Assembly: GCA_039915945.1 (NCBI GenBank)
Contig: JBDSMH010000056.1
Span: 57,157 to 121,156, forward strand
Reading direction: 5' to 3'
DNA length: 64,000 nt
Source: DATLFA01 sp039915945
GTDB taxonomy: Bacteria > Actinomycetota > Acidimicrobiia > Acidimicrobiales > WLNW01
Shown: piece after piece, positions 34,573 to 42,596 of the stretch
Numbering within the stretch: the first letter of the stretch is position 1
How the letters are laid out: each line of letters opens with the position of its first letter
The notes under the pieces: model-generated
Seen by the model: the letters and a program-made list of their open reading frames with translations, nothing else
What the model was told of the DNA's origin: nothing
The model's database searches: none
Translations under genes and position numbers: made by a program

Positions 34573-35106
34573 TCAGACGCGCGCCGAGCGCATGTCGGCC
34601 TGTGCCTTGACGGCCAGCACCTGTACTTCGTCGACAACCTTGTTGATGAGCGTCTCGTCGAGCTGATCGACGAGGTGGCCACCGAGCGCCCGCGGCAGCA
34701 TTTCGCCGAGGCGGTGCCGCAGGCAATGGAAGGCGAACGGCATCATGTCGCCGTGTGCGAGCGTGTCGAACACGACCACGTTGTTCATGATCTCGGGCGA
34801 GTTGAACACGTAGTGGTAGTGCGGCTCGCCCTCGAACACGTCGAATCGCAGGTACTCGTGGCCATCCGCGGTGCCCCGGACATGGATCGAGACACCCTCG
34901 TCGGTGAAGCCACCCTCGGGCGCCTTTTCGAGCATCTCCTTGAGATGGTCAGGGTTGTCCTTGTAGAGGTCGTGCAGCGAGTCCGGATCGAGGTCTCGGT
35001 ACTCGAGCCCGATCGTGATCGCCCCGGCCGGGAACCACTTGGTGTTGGCTTCCTTCGGCGGCTCGGGCGGGATGTTGTAGACGACGCCGATGCGTTGTTC
35101 GCTCAT
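34573..35106 (-). CDS. Conserved hypothetical protein (177 aa)
   Basis: I do not recognise the family with certainty. The soluble 177-residue product starts IGVVYNIPPEPPKEANTKWFPAGAITIGLEYRDLD and has a Gly-His-rich middle (VRGTADGHEYLRFDVFEGEPHYHYVF, about 77-102) that could bind metal, plus MMPFAFHCLRHRLGEML. Its ATG has AGGGGG before it, and TACAAT at 35139-35144 may be the -10 box with a leader of about 25 bases. It heads the operon with the enolase-superfamily and SDR genes. Confidence 0.7.
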   Translation of the reverse strand: MSEQRIGVVYNIPPEPPKEANTKWFPAGAITIGLEYRDLDPDSLHDLYKDNPDHLKEMLEKAPEGGFTDEGVSIHVRGTADGHEYLRFDVFEGEPHYHYVFNSPEIMNNVVVFDTLAHGDMMPFAFHCLRHRLGEMLPRALGGHLVDQLDETLINKVVDEVQVLAVKAQADMRSARV

Positions 35107-35181
35107 GGTCGAACCCCCTGGTGTGGCTTGAGTGTCGCATTGTAGAAGAAGTCGGCCCCAACGGCCCTCCCGCGGGGCGGC

Positions 35182-35187
35182 GATAAT
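35182..35187 (+). promoter_or_regulatory. -10 hexamer of DUF1214 gene (leaderless)
   Basis: GATAAT ends 6 nt before ATG 35194, so transcription should begin at the start codon. The 87-base divergent gap also carries the opposite -10 TACAAT. Confidence 0.5.
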
Positions 35188-35193
35188 GCGCAG

Positions 35194-36378
35194 ATGAGCG
35201 ATTCGTTGGTGGATGTCTGGAACCAGCTTTGCGATCGGCTGCGAGAAGCCGGCCAGATCCTGTGCGATCCGAGAGCCCCCAACGACGCGAGCGCGCAGGC
35301 CCACGGGCTCAACTACCTGCTCAACCTGTTGAACAGCGGCCTCGAACTGACGACGATGTCGGTCGACCCGGATCATCCCGAAATCGGGCGGCCGCAAGAC
35401 GCCACCAAGAAATGGGGTCTCGACTGTCCCGACGCGCTCTATGCCCGCACGACCATCGACGGCGCGGGTACCTACCGTCTGCGCGGCGCGCCCGGCACTG
35501 CCCACTATGTCGGGATCGCGGTGTCCGCCGGCAGCCTCGGTACCGCGGGCGTACGCGGTCTGGGCAATCTGGCGAAGCCGGGCGGCCTCGCGGTTGGCGA
35601 CGACGGCAGCTTCGCGGTGGTGTTCTCGCCCGACCGTCACGAGGGCAACTGGATGGAGACGCCGCCGGAGATCGTGCACGTGAGCATCCGCCAGTTCCTC
35701 TACGACTGGGAGAACGAGACCGCCTCGGAACTGTCGATCGAACGCCTCGATCGAGCGACGACGGGCATGTTGTTCACCGCGGAGGAGATGACTCGCCGAG
35801 TCGACGCGCTCGGTTCATTCATGACGACGTCGGCCACGCTTTGGACCGACTTCGTCGAGGGACTACGCGGACGTTGCCTCAATGCCTTCGCGCCGCCCAA
35901 CCTGCAGTCGTCGACCTACGGCGGCACGCCCGACAATGTCTACGGATCGGGTTACTTCGAGATCGAGGCCGACGAGGCGGTGGTCGTCGAGTTCACTCCG
36001 CCGCCGTGTCACTACTGGAACCTCCAGATCGGCTCGTACTGGTTCGAGTCACTCGACTTCATCTACCGCATGGGCTCGCTCAATGGCTTCCAAGCGCGCC
36101 TGGACAACGACGGCACGTTCATCGGGGTCATCGCCCATCGCGACCCGGGCGTATGGAACTGGCTCGACACCGCGGGTAACCGCGTCGTGCCGGCGACCTA
36201 CCGCTGGCAACTGCCGCGCGTCGCCCGTGAAGACGTGCCGACGCCCCGAGCGCGCATCGTTCCGTTCGCGTCGTTGGCGAGTCGGCTACCGCCGGGCACG
36301 CCCGGTATCACGCCGGCGGAGCGCACCGATCAACTCGACCGCCGCCGTCGAGGCGCATTGCGACGATACGGGCGCTGA
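35194..36378 (+). CDS. DUF1214 domain protein
   Basis: The 394-residue soluble protein matches the DUF1254/DUF1214 type: YARTTIDGAGTYRLRG (about 86-101), then the C-terminal hallmark HYWNLQIGSYWFESLDF (about 270-286), ARLDNDGTFIGVIAHRDPGVWNWLDTAGN (about 300-330) and RWQLPR. Homologues are common in mycobacteria and other actinobacteria, often beside lipid genes, but no reaction is established. No signal peptide. It is divergent from the unknown-protein operon and convergent with the SDR gene. Confidence 0.8.
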   Translation: MSDSLVDVWNQLCDRLREAGQILCDPRAPNDASAQAHGLNYLLNLLNSGLELTTMSVDPDHPEIGRPQDATKKWGLDCPDALYARTTIDGAGTYRLRGAPGTAHYVGIAVSAGSLGTAGVRGLGNLAKPGGLAVGDDGSFAVVFSPDRHEGNWMETPPEIVHVSIRQFLYDWENETASELSIERLDRATTGMLFTAEEMTRRVDALGSFMTTSATLWTDFVEGLRGRCLNAFAPPNLQSSTYGGTPDNVYGSGYFEIEADEAVVVEFTPPPCHYWNLQIGSYWFESLDFIYRMGSLNGFQARLDNDGTFIGVIAHRDPGVWNWLDTAGNRVVPATYRWQLPRVAREDVPTPRARIVPFASLASRLPPGTPGITPAERTDQLDRRRRGALRRYGR

Positions 36379-36387
36379 CCCGCCTGA

Positions 36388-37140
36388 CTACGGGGATACC
36401 CCGCCATCGATGGTCAGGATCGATCCGGTCATGAACTTCGACGCGTCGCTGACGAGGTACAACAGCGGCGGCACGATCTCTTCGAAGGCCGCGATGCGTT
36501 TGAACAGCGTGGCGTTGCGCACGGCGTCTTCCCGACCCTGGCGCGCCGAGTTGGTCGTCTCGAACGGGCCGGGGGCGAGCCCGTTGACGCGGATGCCCTT
36601 GGGCCCCCACTCCTTTGACATCACCACCGACATGCCCCACAGCGCGGACTTCGTCGCGCGGTAGAGCGCCATGTTGGGGCCACCGATCCACATCGCCGGC
36701 GACACCACGTTGACGATCGCCGCGTGTGCGCTGCGTTCGAGATACGGCAACGCCGCGTTGCACAGGAACACCGGCCCCTTGACATTGACGCTGTAGGCAC
36801 GGTCCCAGAGGTCGGACGTGAGTTGCGCCACCGTCGAGAAGCCGGCCTCGACTGCGTTGTTGACGAGAATGTCGATACCGGCGAATCGCTCGACCGTCGC
36901 GGCGATGATGCGGGCCCCGTCATCGAGATCGCCGACGTCGGCCACCACCGCCAGTGCCTCACCGCCCGCTGCTTCGATCTCGCCGACCACGCTGCGCAGG
37001 TCCGCCTCGGTGCGACCGGTCGCGACCACCTTGGCCCCCGCCGACGCCAGCCCCACCGACATAGCCCGACCCAACCCTCGTCCACCGCCGGTGACGATCG
37101 CGACACGGCCACTGAGATCGAACGAAGCAAGCGGGTCCAT
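36388..37140 (-). CDS. SDR family oxidoreductase
   Basis: A 250-residue classical SDR: TGGGRGLGRAMSVGL (16-30), DVGDLDD (Asp for adenine), NNAVEAG, catalytic Ser in VNVVSPAM and YRATK (about 154-158), ending SILTIDGGVSP. The first Asn-Asn-Ala motif has Val for Gly, a small change. ATG 37140 has TAGTGT seven bases upstream, a leaderless promoter, and is divergent from the thiolase-like gene. Confidence 0.88.
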   Translation of the reverse strand: MDPLASFDLSGRVAIVTGGGRGLGRAMSVGLASAGAKVVATGRTEADLRSVVGEIEAAGGEALAVVADVGDLDDGARIIAATVERFAGIDILVNNAVEAGFSTVAQLTSDLWDRAYSVNVKGPVFLCNAALPYLERSAHAAIVNVVSPAMWIGGPNMALYRATKSALWGMSVVMSKEWGPKGIRVNGLAPGPFETTNSARQGREDAVRNATLFKRIAAFEEIVPPLLYLVSDASKFMTGSILTIDGGVSP

Positions 37141-37147
37141 TTCGCGA

Positions 37148-37153
37148 ACACTA
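37148..37153 (-). promoter_or_regulatory. -10 hexamer (leaderless) of SDR gene
   Basis: TAGTGT on the minus strand ends 7 nt before ATG 37140. Confidence 0.5.
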
Positions 37154-37183
37154 ACGTCCCGCCCTGAAACGACTGGGGGGCGA

Positions 37184-38389
37184 GTGAGCTTTCGTGGACA
37201 GGCCGCCATCGTCGGGGTCGCCGACTACAAGTCAGAGCGGACCTTCAACGGCCCGCGCCAGTTCTCTCTCGAGCAGTGGGCCGATCTCAGCGCACTCTCG
37301 CTCGCCGACGCCGGCATCGAATCGCACGAAGTCAACGGCCTCGTGTGCGTCGGCGACACCGGCGAGTCCGCGATGTTCCATCCCGCGACGATTGCCGAGT
37401 ACTGCGGATGGTCGGTCGACTTCGCCGAACGCGTCGACCTCGGTGGCGCGTCGGCGGTTGCCGCGGTCTGGCGCGCGGCCGCCGCGATCGAGCTCGGCAT
37501 GTGTGACGTGGTCGTTGTGACGTGCACCGGTCGTCCCCGCCCCGACACTCCGGCGGCCACCCCGCAAGCGCGTGCGCGTTCGGTCAATGCGTCGAGTTGG
37601 ATCTACGGCTCGCCGCAAGCAGAGTTCGAAGTGCCCTACGGCGACGTGCCGCCCAACATCGGCTTCGCCATGTACGCCACGCGCTACCACGCGCTCTACG
37701 GCGCGGACCATTGGGCGCGCGCCAAGATCGCCGCCGATCAACGCACGAGCGCCTGTGTGAACCCGAGCGCGGTCTTCTTCGGCAAACCGCTCACCACTGA
37801 CGAGGTGCTCGACAGTCGCATGATCGCGGACCCGCTACACATCTTCGAGATCGTGATGCTCTGCCACGGAGGTGCGTCGGTCGTCCTCGCCAGCAAGGAG
37901 CGGGCGCAGCGCTGTCGCAAGCGCCCTGTATTCCTCACCGGTTGCGGCGAACATCTTTCGCACAAGACGCCCACGTATTCGGTCGACGAGGTACCCCGCA
38001 CACCGATCTCCCATGTCGCCGACAAGGCGTTCGCCATGAGTGGACTGAACCGCAGCGACATCGACATGGTGCAGCTCTACGACTGCTACACGATCACCGT
38101 CTTGCTCACGATCGAGCAGTCGGGGTTCTGCGGTGCCGGCGAAGGAATGCAATTCGTGCGCGACCACGACCTTTCCTACAAGGGCGACTTTCCCTGCAAT
38201 ACGCACGGCGGCATGCTGGGCGCGGGCCAACCCGGCTTTGCCGGTGGCATGTCGATGGTCGTCGAGGCCGCTCGCCAGATTCAAGGTGTCAGCGACACCC
38301 GGCAGTTGCGAAAGCACGACACTGCGTACGTATCGGGCACCGGCGGGATCATGAGCGAACAAGCCGCGCTGATCCTCCAAGGCGCGTGA
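37184..38389 (+). CDS. SCP2/Ltp-type thiolase-like protein without catalytic cysteine
   Basis: The 401-residue protein has the thiolase fold but lacks the N-terminal nucleophilic Cys (RVDLGGASAVAAV replaces the Cys-containing helix), and the C-terminal GHP motif becomes GQPG in CNTHGGMLGAGQPGFAGGM (about 340-360). The block MVQLYDCYTITVLLTIEQSG is typical of lipid-transfer-protein thiolases. Such Ltp proteins with a DUF35 partner act as aldolases in steroid side-chain breakdown. The next gene is that partner. GTG 37184 is preceded by GGGGGG. Confidence 0.88.
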   Translation: MSFRGQAAIVGVADYKSERTFNGPRQFSLEQWADLSALSLADAGIESHEVNGLVCVGDTGESAMFHPATIAEYCGWSVDFAERVDLGGASAVAAVWRAAAAIELGMCDVVVVTCTGRPRPDTPAATPQARARSVNASSWIYGSPQAEFEVPYGDVPPNIGFAMYATRYHALYGADHWARAKIAADQRTSACVNPSAVFFGKPLTTDEVLDSRMIADPLHIFEIVMLCHGGASVVLASKERAQRCRKRPVFLTGCGEHLSHKTPTYSVDEVPRTPISHVADKAFAMSGLNRSDIDMVQLYDCYTITVLLTIEQSGFCGAGEGMQFVRDHDLSYKGDFPCNTHGGMLGAGQPGFAGGMSMVVEAARQIQGVSDTRQLRKHDTAYVSGTGGIMSEQAALILQGA

Positions 38390-38393
38390 CGAG

Positions 38394-38807
38394 ATGACCG
38401 TGCCCGCAAGCCCCAAACCGCGGCCTGTACCCACGCCGACGTCGCAACCTTTTTGGGATGCATTGCGCGACGAACGCATCCGCATGCAACGGTGCGAGGC
38501 CTGCCACGGGTGGGTCCACTATCCGAGGACTCGTTGCTCGCATTGCCTGAGCGATCGACTGACGTGGCATGAGCTCGCGGGCACCGGCATCGTGTACACG
38601 TTCAGCGTGGCGCGCCAACCGACGACGCCGCAGTTCCTCGACGAGACACCGCAAGTGATCGCGGTGGTCACCCTCGACGACGGCCCGCGCGTCACCACGA
38701 CGATCATCGGGATCGATGCCGACGACGTACGCGTGGATCAGCCCGTGCAGGCGGTGTTCGAGCACGGCGACGACGGCATCACGCTGCTGCGGTTCCGCCC
38801 GCAGTAA
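38394..38807 (+). CDS. DUF35 zinc-ribbon/OB-fold protein
   Basis: The 137-residue partner of the Ltp-like protein has the rubredoxin-like zinc ribbon CEACHGWVHYPRTRCSHC (about 34-51), preceded by a helical QPFWDALRDERIRMQR, and an OB fold (GIVYTFSVAR, VIAVVTLDDGPRVTTTI). DUF35 domains bind acyl-CoA and form complexes with Ltp thiolases or MaoC dehydratases. It follows the Ltp gene by four bases, so the two almost certainly make one complex. Confidence 0.9.
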   Translation: MTVPASPKPRPVPTPTSQPFWDALRDERIRMQRCEACHGWVHYPRTRCSHCLSDRLTWHELAGTGIVYTFSVARQPTTPQFLDETPQVIAVVTLDDGPRVTTTIIGIDADDVRVDQPVQAVFEHGDDGITLLRFRPQ

Positions 38808-38826
38808 CCAGCCACCGGGCGGTGGG

Positions 38827-39033
38827 TCAGCGGCCCGTGATCTCGACTTCTTGGCTGCGGGCGGCCGGGTAGGCGTGCCAGCGCGTGGGTGTGTCCTCGA
38901 TGAAGCACACCATCTGATCCATTCCGAGGAATGGCGAATCGATCCGACCTACGGTGAACTCCTGCTCCCGGTGCCGGATGCGGTCGCCTGGTTGGACGTC
39001 ATCGACGCCGATGCTTCGCCATGTGTCTGCCAT
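38827..39033 (-). CDS. Small hypothetical protein
   Basis: The product has 68 residues from ATG 39033 (76 from ATG 39057). It is soluble and looks like a small beta-rich fold (GVDDVQPGDRIRHREQEFTVGRID...TRWHAYPAAR). The phrase QPGDRIRHREQEFTV resembles short SH3-like modules. No family is recognised. It is convergent with the DUF35 gene and divergent from the glutathione peroxidase gene. Confidence 0.5.
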   Translation of the reverse strand: MADTWRSIGVDDVQPGDRIRHREQEFTVGRIDSPFLGMDQMVCFIEDTPTRWHAYPAARSQEVEITGR

Positions 39034-39113
39034 GGCCGACATCATGGCACGGACCATCGACCCTGCATCTCGGCTATACAGTGCGACGGATCCAACCTGT
39101 GAGGGAGTACGCG

Positions 39114-39599
39114 ATGAGCGTTTACGACATCGATATCAAAGGGCTCGACGGCGGGCCTGCACTGCTCGAGGGGCTCAAGGGCAAAGCGGCCCTCTTCGTC
39201 AATGTCGCCTCCAAGTGCGGCTTGACACCCCAGTACACGGCGCTCGAAGCGCTGCACGAAAAGCTCGGTGACAAAGGATTTTCCGTCGTCGGCTTCCCGT
39301 GCAACCAGTTCGGCGGACAAGAGCCGGGCACGGCCGAAGAGATCGCCGAGTTCTGCTCGACCAACTACAACGTCAAGTTCCCGCTCACCGAAAAGATCGA
39401 TGTCAACGGCACGCCACAGCATCCCGTCTACAAAGCCATCACCGGCACTGCGGACGACAGCGGCCATAGCGGCGACATCCGTTGGAACTTCGAAAAGTTC
39501 GTGATCGATCGCAACGGCTCGGTCGTCGCCCGTTTCGCGCCGACGGTCGCCCCCGATGACCCCAGCATTCTCGAGGCCATCGACCGCGCGCTCGCCTGA
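39114..39599 (+). CDS. Glutathione peroxidase-family (thiol) peroxidase
   Basis: The 161-residue enzyme reduces peroxides. The tetrad is visible: Cys35 in VASKCGLTPQ, Gln69 in FPCNQFGGQEPG, Trp124 and Asn125 in RWNFEKFV. Cys63, and the Cys80s region EFCSTNYNVKFP (Cys81), could resolve the sulfenic acid, as in thioredoxin-dependent members, since actinobacteria lack glutathione. ATG 39114 has a clear GAGGGAG ribosome binding site seven bases upstream. Confidence 0.93.
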   Translation: MSVYDIDIKGLDGGPALLEGLKGKAALFVNVASKCGLTPQYTALEALHEKLGDKGFSVVGFPCNQFGGQEPGTAEEIAEFCSTNYNVKFPLTEKIDVNGTPQHPVYKAITGTADDSGHSGDIRWNFEKFVIDRNGSVVARFAPTVAPDDPSILEAIDRALA

Positions 39600-39606
39600 G
39601 TCCGCC

Positions 39607-41295
39607 ATGGCGGCAGACCTGTTGATCAAAGGCGGTCGGGTCGTCGACGGCACCGGCCACGGTGGCTACACGGCCGACGTCGAAATCGTCGACGGCCGCA
39701 TCTCGCGCATCGGACGCATCACCGACGAGGCCCGTCGCGTCATCGACGCCGACGGGCTCGTCGTGACGCCCGGCTTCATCGACATCCACACGCACTACGA
39801 CGCGCAGCTCTACTTCGAGCCCACCGCATCGCCGTCGTCGTGGCACGGCGTGACCACAGTGCTCACCGGCAACTGTGGGTTCACGCTGGCGCCGTCCAAG
39901 CCCGGCGACGTGCCGTGGCTCGTCAACATGTTGTCCCGTGTCGAGGGCATGTCGTACGACGCTCTCATCCAAGGCGTCGATTTTCGCGGCGGCTCGCTTG
40001 CCTCGTACCTCGATGGTCTCGACGGACGCATCGGCGTCAACATGGCGCTGTTCGCCGGGCACGCCCCGATCCGCCGCGCGGTGATGGGCGCGGCCGCGTC
40101 CGAGCGGGCAGCCACGGCAGCCGAGATCGAGCACATGGTCGTCATGTTGCGCCAAGCGATGCGCGATGGCGCGGTCGGCTTTTCCACATCGCAACTCGAC
40201 ATCCACGCCGACCACGAAGGCCGGCCCGTACCGCCCAACCTCGCCGAGGCCGACGAGCTGATCGCACTGTCCAAAGTGCTCGGCGAATTCGACCAGGGCA
40301 TCATCGAGTTCCTGCCCCGCACGGGCAGCGAGGGCTACTCGCCGGCCGACCGCGCGTTGATGCTGGCGATGTGCACCGCATCGGCCAAGCCGATGAACGT
40401 CAACCCGCTCACTCGCTTCCCCGCCAATCCCGAGGCATGGCGCGTCTCGCTCGACTTCGTCGAAGAAGCGCAGCGCGAGGGCCACCGCATCCACCCGATG
40501 TTCATGGTCAACATCAAGGGCATCCATTTCGCGCTTGAATCGACCTTTGTCCTCGACGAGATGCTGACATTCCGGCGCGTGCTCACTTTGCCGTTCGACG
40601 ACCGAGTCGTCGCCTTGCGCGATCCCGCGACACGCCAGCAACTGCATCGTGAGTTCGCCGACCCCACGGGTCGCTCGCTCATCTTCGGATGGGACGAGGT
40701 CAAGATCGCGTCGGCGTCCGACCCGGCCCATCACGAGTGGATCGGCCGTTCGGTCGCGGATCTCGCGGCGCGCGATGGCGTCGACGGACTCGACTGGCTC
40801 ATCGATTCTGCGCTGTCCGAACAACTCGAGACCGTGTTCGTGTGGGAGCGCAGGCCCGATCCGCTCATCACCGAGACGACGCACGCGATCATCCGCCATC
40901 CCCTCACGATGGCCGGCAGCAGCGACGGTGGTGCGCACCTGCAGACGTTCTGCGGTGCGGACTACACGACCCGCTTGTTCACCGACATGGTGCCCGATGT
41001 GCTCAGCTTCGAGCAGGCCGTGTCGCGGCTCACGCTGCAACCCGCGGTCTTGCACGGCTTATGGGATCGGGGCATGTTGCGTCCCGGCGCCTACGCCGAC
41101 ATCAACGTGCTCGATCCGCAAGAGCTCGCCGTCGAACCCATCCGCTTCGTGCGCGACTTCCCCACCGGCGCGTCACGACTGATCTTCGGCGCGCGCGGCT
41201 ATCACCAGATGGTCGTCAACGGTGAGCTGCTGATGGACGGCGGCAAACACACCGGCGCACTGCCCGGCCGCACGATTCGCTTCAACGGCGCCTGA
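39607..41295 (+). CDS. D-aminoacylase/N-acyl-D-amino-acid deacylase-like amidohydrolase
   Basis: The 562-residue amidohydrolase-superfamily enzyme has ADLLIKGGRVVDGTGHGGY, the metal motif GFIDIHTHYDAQLYF (about 57-71), the cysteine segment LTGNCGFTLAPSKP (about 94-107), and late Asp/His in MAGSSDGGAHLQTFCG. It resembles the protein at 25821 but the two differ enough to have separate substrates. It follows the peroxidase by seven bases and may share its promoter, though the jobs look unrelated. Confidence 0.85.
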   Translation: MAADLLIKGGRVVDGTGHGGYTADVEIVDGRISRIGRITDEARRVIDADGLVVTPGFIDIHTHYDAQLYFEPTASPSSWHGVTTVLTGNCGFTLAPSKPGDVPWLVNMLSRVEGMSYDALIQGVDFRGGSLASYLDGLDGRIGVNMALFAGHAPIRRAVMGAAASERAATAAEIEHMVVMLRQAMRDGAVGFSTSQLDIHADHEGRPVPPNLAEADELIALSKVLGEFDQGIIEFLPRTGSEGYSPADRALMLAMCTASAKPMNVNPLTRFPANPEAWRVSLDFVEEAQREGHRIHPMFMVNIKGIHFALESTFVLDEMLTFRRVLTLPFDDRVVALRDPATRQQLHREFADPTGRSLIFGWDEVKIASASDPAHHEWIGRSVADLAARDGVDGLDWLIDSALSEQLETVFVWERRPDPLITETTHAIIRHPLTMAGSSDGGAHLQTFCGADYTTRLFTDMVPDVLSFEQAVSRLTLQPAVLHGLWDRGMLRPGAYADINVLDPQELAVEPIRFVRDFPTGASRLIFGARGYHQMVVNGELLMDGGKHTGALPGRTIRFNGA

Positions 41296-41311
41296 TCTCG
41301 GCGTCGCCGAC

Positions 41312-41449
41312 GTCCCCGCGGGGACGCTTTCTTGTGCGGCTCCGCCGCAACGGATCGTCGACACTAGTCAACTTCGTCAACACCGGGCGCGGCACTGAAA
41401 TGGGGACCGACACCCATGCTTCCCGTCCACCGGAAAGCGTCCCCGCGGG
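41312..41449. repeat. 17-bp perfect inverted repeat flanking 101 bp in a convergent intergenic region
   Basis: The arms are 41315-41331 and 41433-41449 (cccgcggggacgctttc and its exact reverse complement). The left arm lies within a 14-base palindrome gtccccgcggggac (41312-41325), and the right ends five bases from the next stop. The space 41296-41454 between convergent genes has no ORF; the arms could form a bidirectional terminator or the ends of a small mobile element. Confidence 0.75.
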
Positions 41450-41454
41450 CACAA

Positions 41455-42528
41455 CTACACGATGTTGTAGAGGCTGGCGGCGTTGTCCCAGAGGATCAAT
41501 CGCCGGTCGGCCTCGTCGAGTTGTCCCAGCCCGGATGCCAGGATCGCCTCACGCGAGTGTGGCCATGTGCTGTCGCCGTGCGGATAGTCGGATGCCCACA
41601 ACACGTTGCTCGCACCGATGTGCGGGAGCAGCTCGATTCCGAGATGGTCATCTTCGTAGGTGAGGAAGACTTGCCGCCGGAAGTAGTCGCGCGGTCGCAT
41701 CGTCAGCACTGCGTCGTGGATGAGATCGCGATACTTCTCGTATTCGTGATCGAGGCGGGCCAGCAGATACGGCACCCAGCCGAGACCGGCTTCGCCGAAG
41801 ACGACGCGCACGTTGGGATAGCGCTCGAGCAAGCCCGACAGGATCATTCCCGTGATCACTTCGTCGAGTTGCATCGGCGACACCGCGACACCCGCGGCCA
41901 TACGCCAACTGCCCGGCCTGACTTCGATGCTGTGCATGCCCTTGCCGAGGTGAAAGCTGATCGGGATCGCCAACTCGTTGGCCAAGGCCCAGAAGCCCTC
42001 CCACGAGTCTTCGAACGCCGGATCGGGCCCGGCGAGGAAGTCGACGATCGCGCCTCGGTGGCCGAGCGCGGCCGCGCGCTCGAGTTCCGCGGTCGCCGCT
42101 GCGGGTGTGTGCGACGGCAACAACGCCAGCACGACGAGTCGATTGGGGTCGGTGCGATTGAAGTCGGCGGCCCAATCGTTGTAGGCCCGCAGGCACGCCG
42201 CGCGCACCTCGAGATCGGGGATCGGCAGCGACAATGGAGGGCCGTAGACAACGTGCGCGTGGATGCCGTCGCGGTCCATGTCGGCGAGGCGATCACGCGG
42301 ATTGCCCGGACGGAAACCTGGATCATTCTGCGTGATCAGGCTCTTGGAACGGCGTCCGCTCGGGCCGAGAACCGCGCCATCGAGTGACCACATCGGACCG
42401 TCATCGGAGTCGACGACCACCGGGACCGACGGGCGCATGGCCGAAGGCACTCCGGCGAGGAATAGGTCGGGCGGCAGCACGTTCATGTCCATGTGATCGT
42501 CCGCCGAGATGATCCGCTCAGGTAGCAC
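41455..42528 (-). CDS. Amidohydrolase-2 family metal-dependent hydrolase/decarboxylase
   Basis: The 357-residue TIM-barrel protein belongs to the ACMSD-like group: ISADDHMDMNVLPPDL at the start (His, Asp ligands), PISFHLGKGMHSIE (about 178-191), VVFGEAGLGWVPYLLARLDHEYEKY, and NVLWASDYPHGDSTWPHSRE with the metal-binding Asp. Relatives decarboxylate or hydrolyse aromatic acids. It begins with GTG and is divergent from the MaoC-fusion operon. The companion at 51845 is from the same superfamily. Confidence 0.85.
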   Translation of the reverse strand: MLPERIISADDHMDMNVLPPDLFLAGVPSAMRPSVPVVVDSDDGPMWSLDGAVLGPSGRRSKSLITQNDPGFRPGNPRDRLADMDRDGIHAHVVYGPPLSLPIPDLEVRAACLRAYNDWAADFNRTDPNRLVVLALLPSHTPAAATAELERAAALGHRGAIVDFLAGPDPAFEDSWEGFWALANELAIPISFHLGKGMHSIEVRPGSWRMAAGVAVSPMQLDEVITGMILSGLLERYPNVRVVFGEAGLGWVPYLLARLDHEYEKYRDLIHDAVLTMRPRDYFRRQVFLTYEDDHLGIELLPHIGASNVLWASDYPHGDSTWPHSREAILASGLGQLDEADRRLILWDNAASLYNIV

Positions 42529-42549
42529 GGCGCGTTCTTACCACAACGC

Positions 42550-42578
42550 TTGACAGACCAGACGGTGACGGCCATAGT
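42550..42578 (+). promoter_or_regulatory. Sigma70-type promoter of the extradiol dioxygenase operon
   Basis: TTGACA (42550-42555), a 17-base spacer and CATAGT (42573-42578) make the best -35/-10 pair in the window. Transcription from about 42585 would give a short leader with GGGG before ATG 42597. Confidence 0.6.
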
Positions 42579-42596
42579 CCGCAGCCGGGGGTGGTG

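Noticed and set aside
39439..41055. 538-codon minus-strand frame
   Set aside because: It is antisense to the second D-aminoacylase-like gene; composition is that of a shadow frame.
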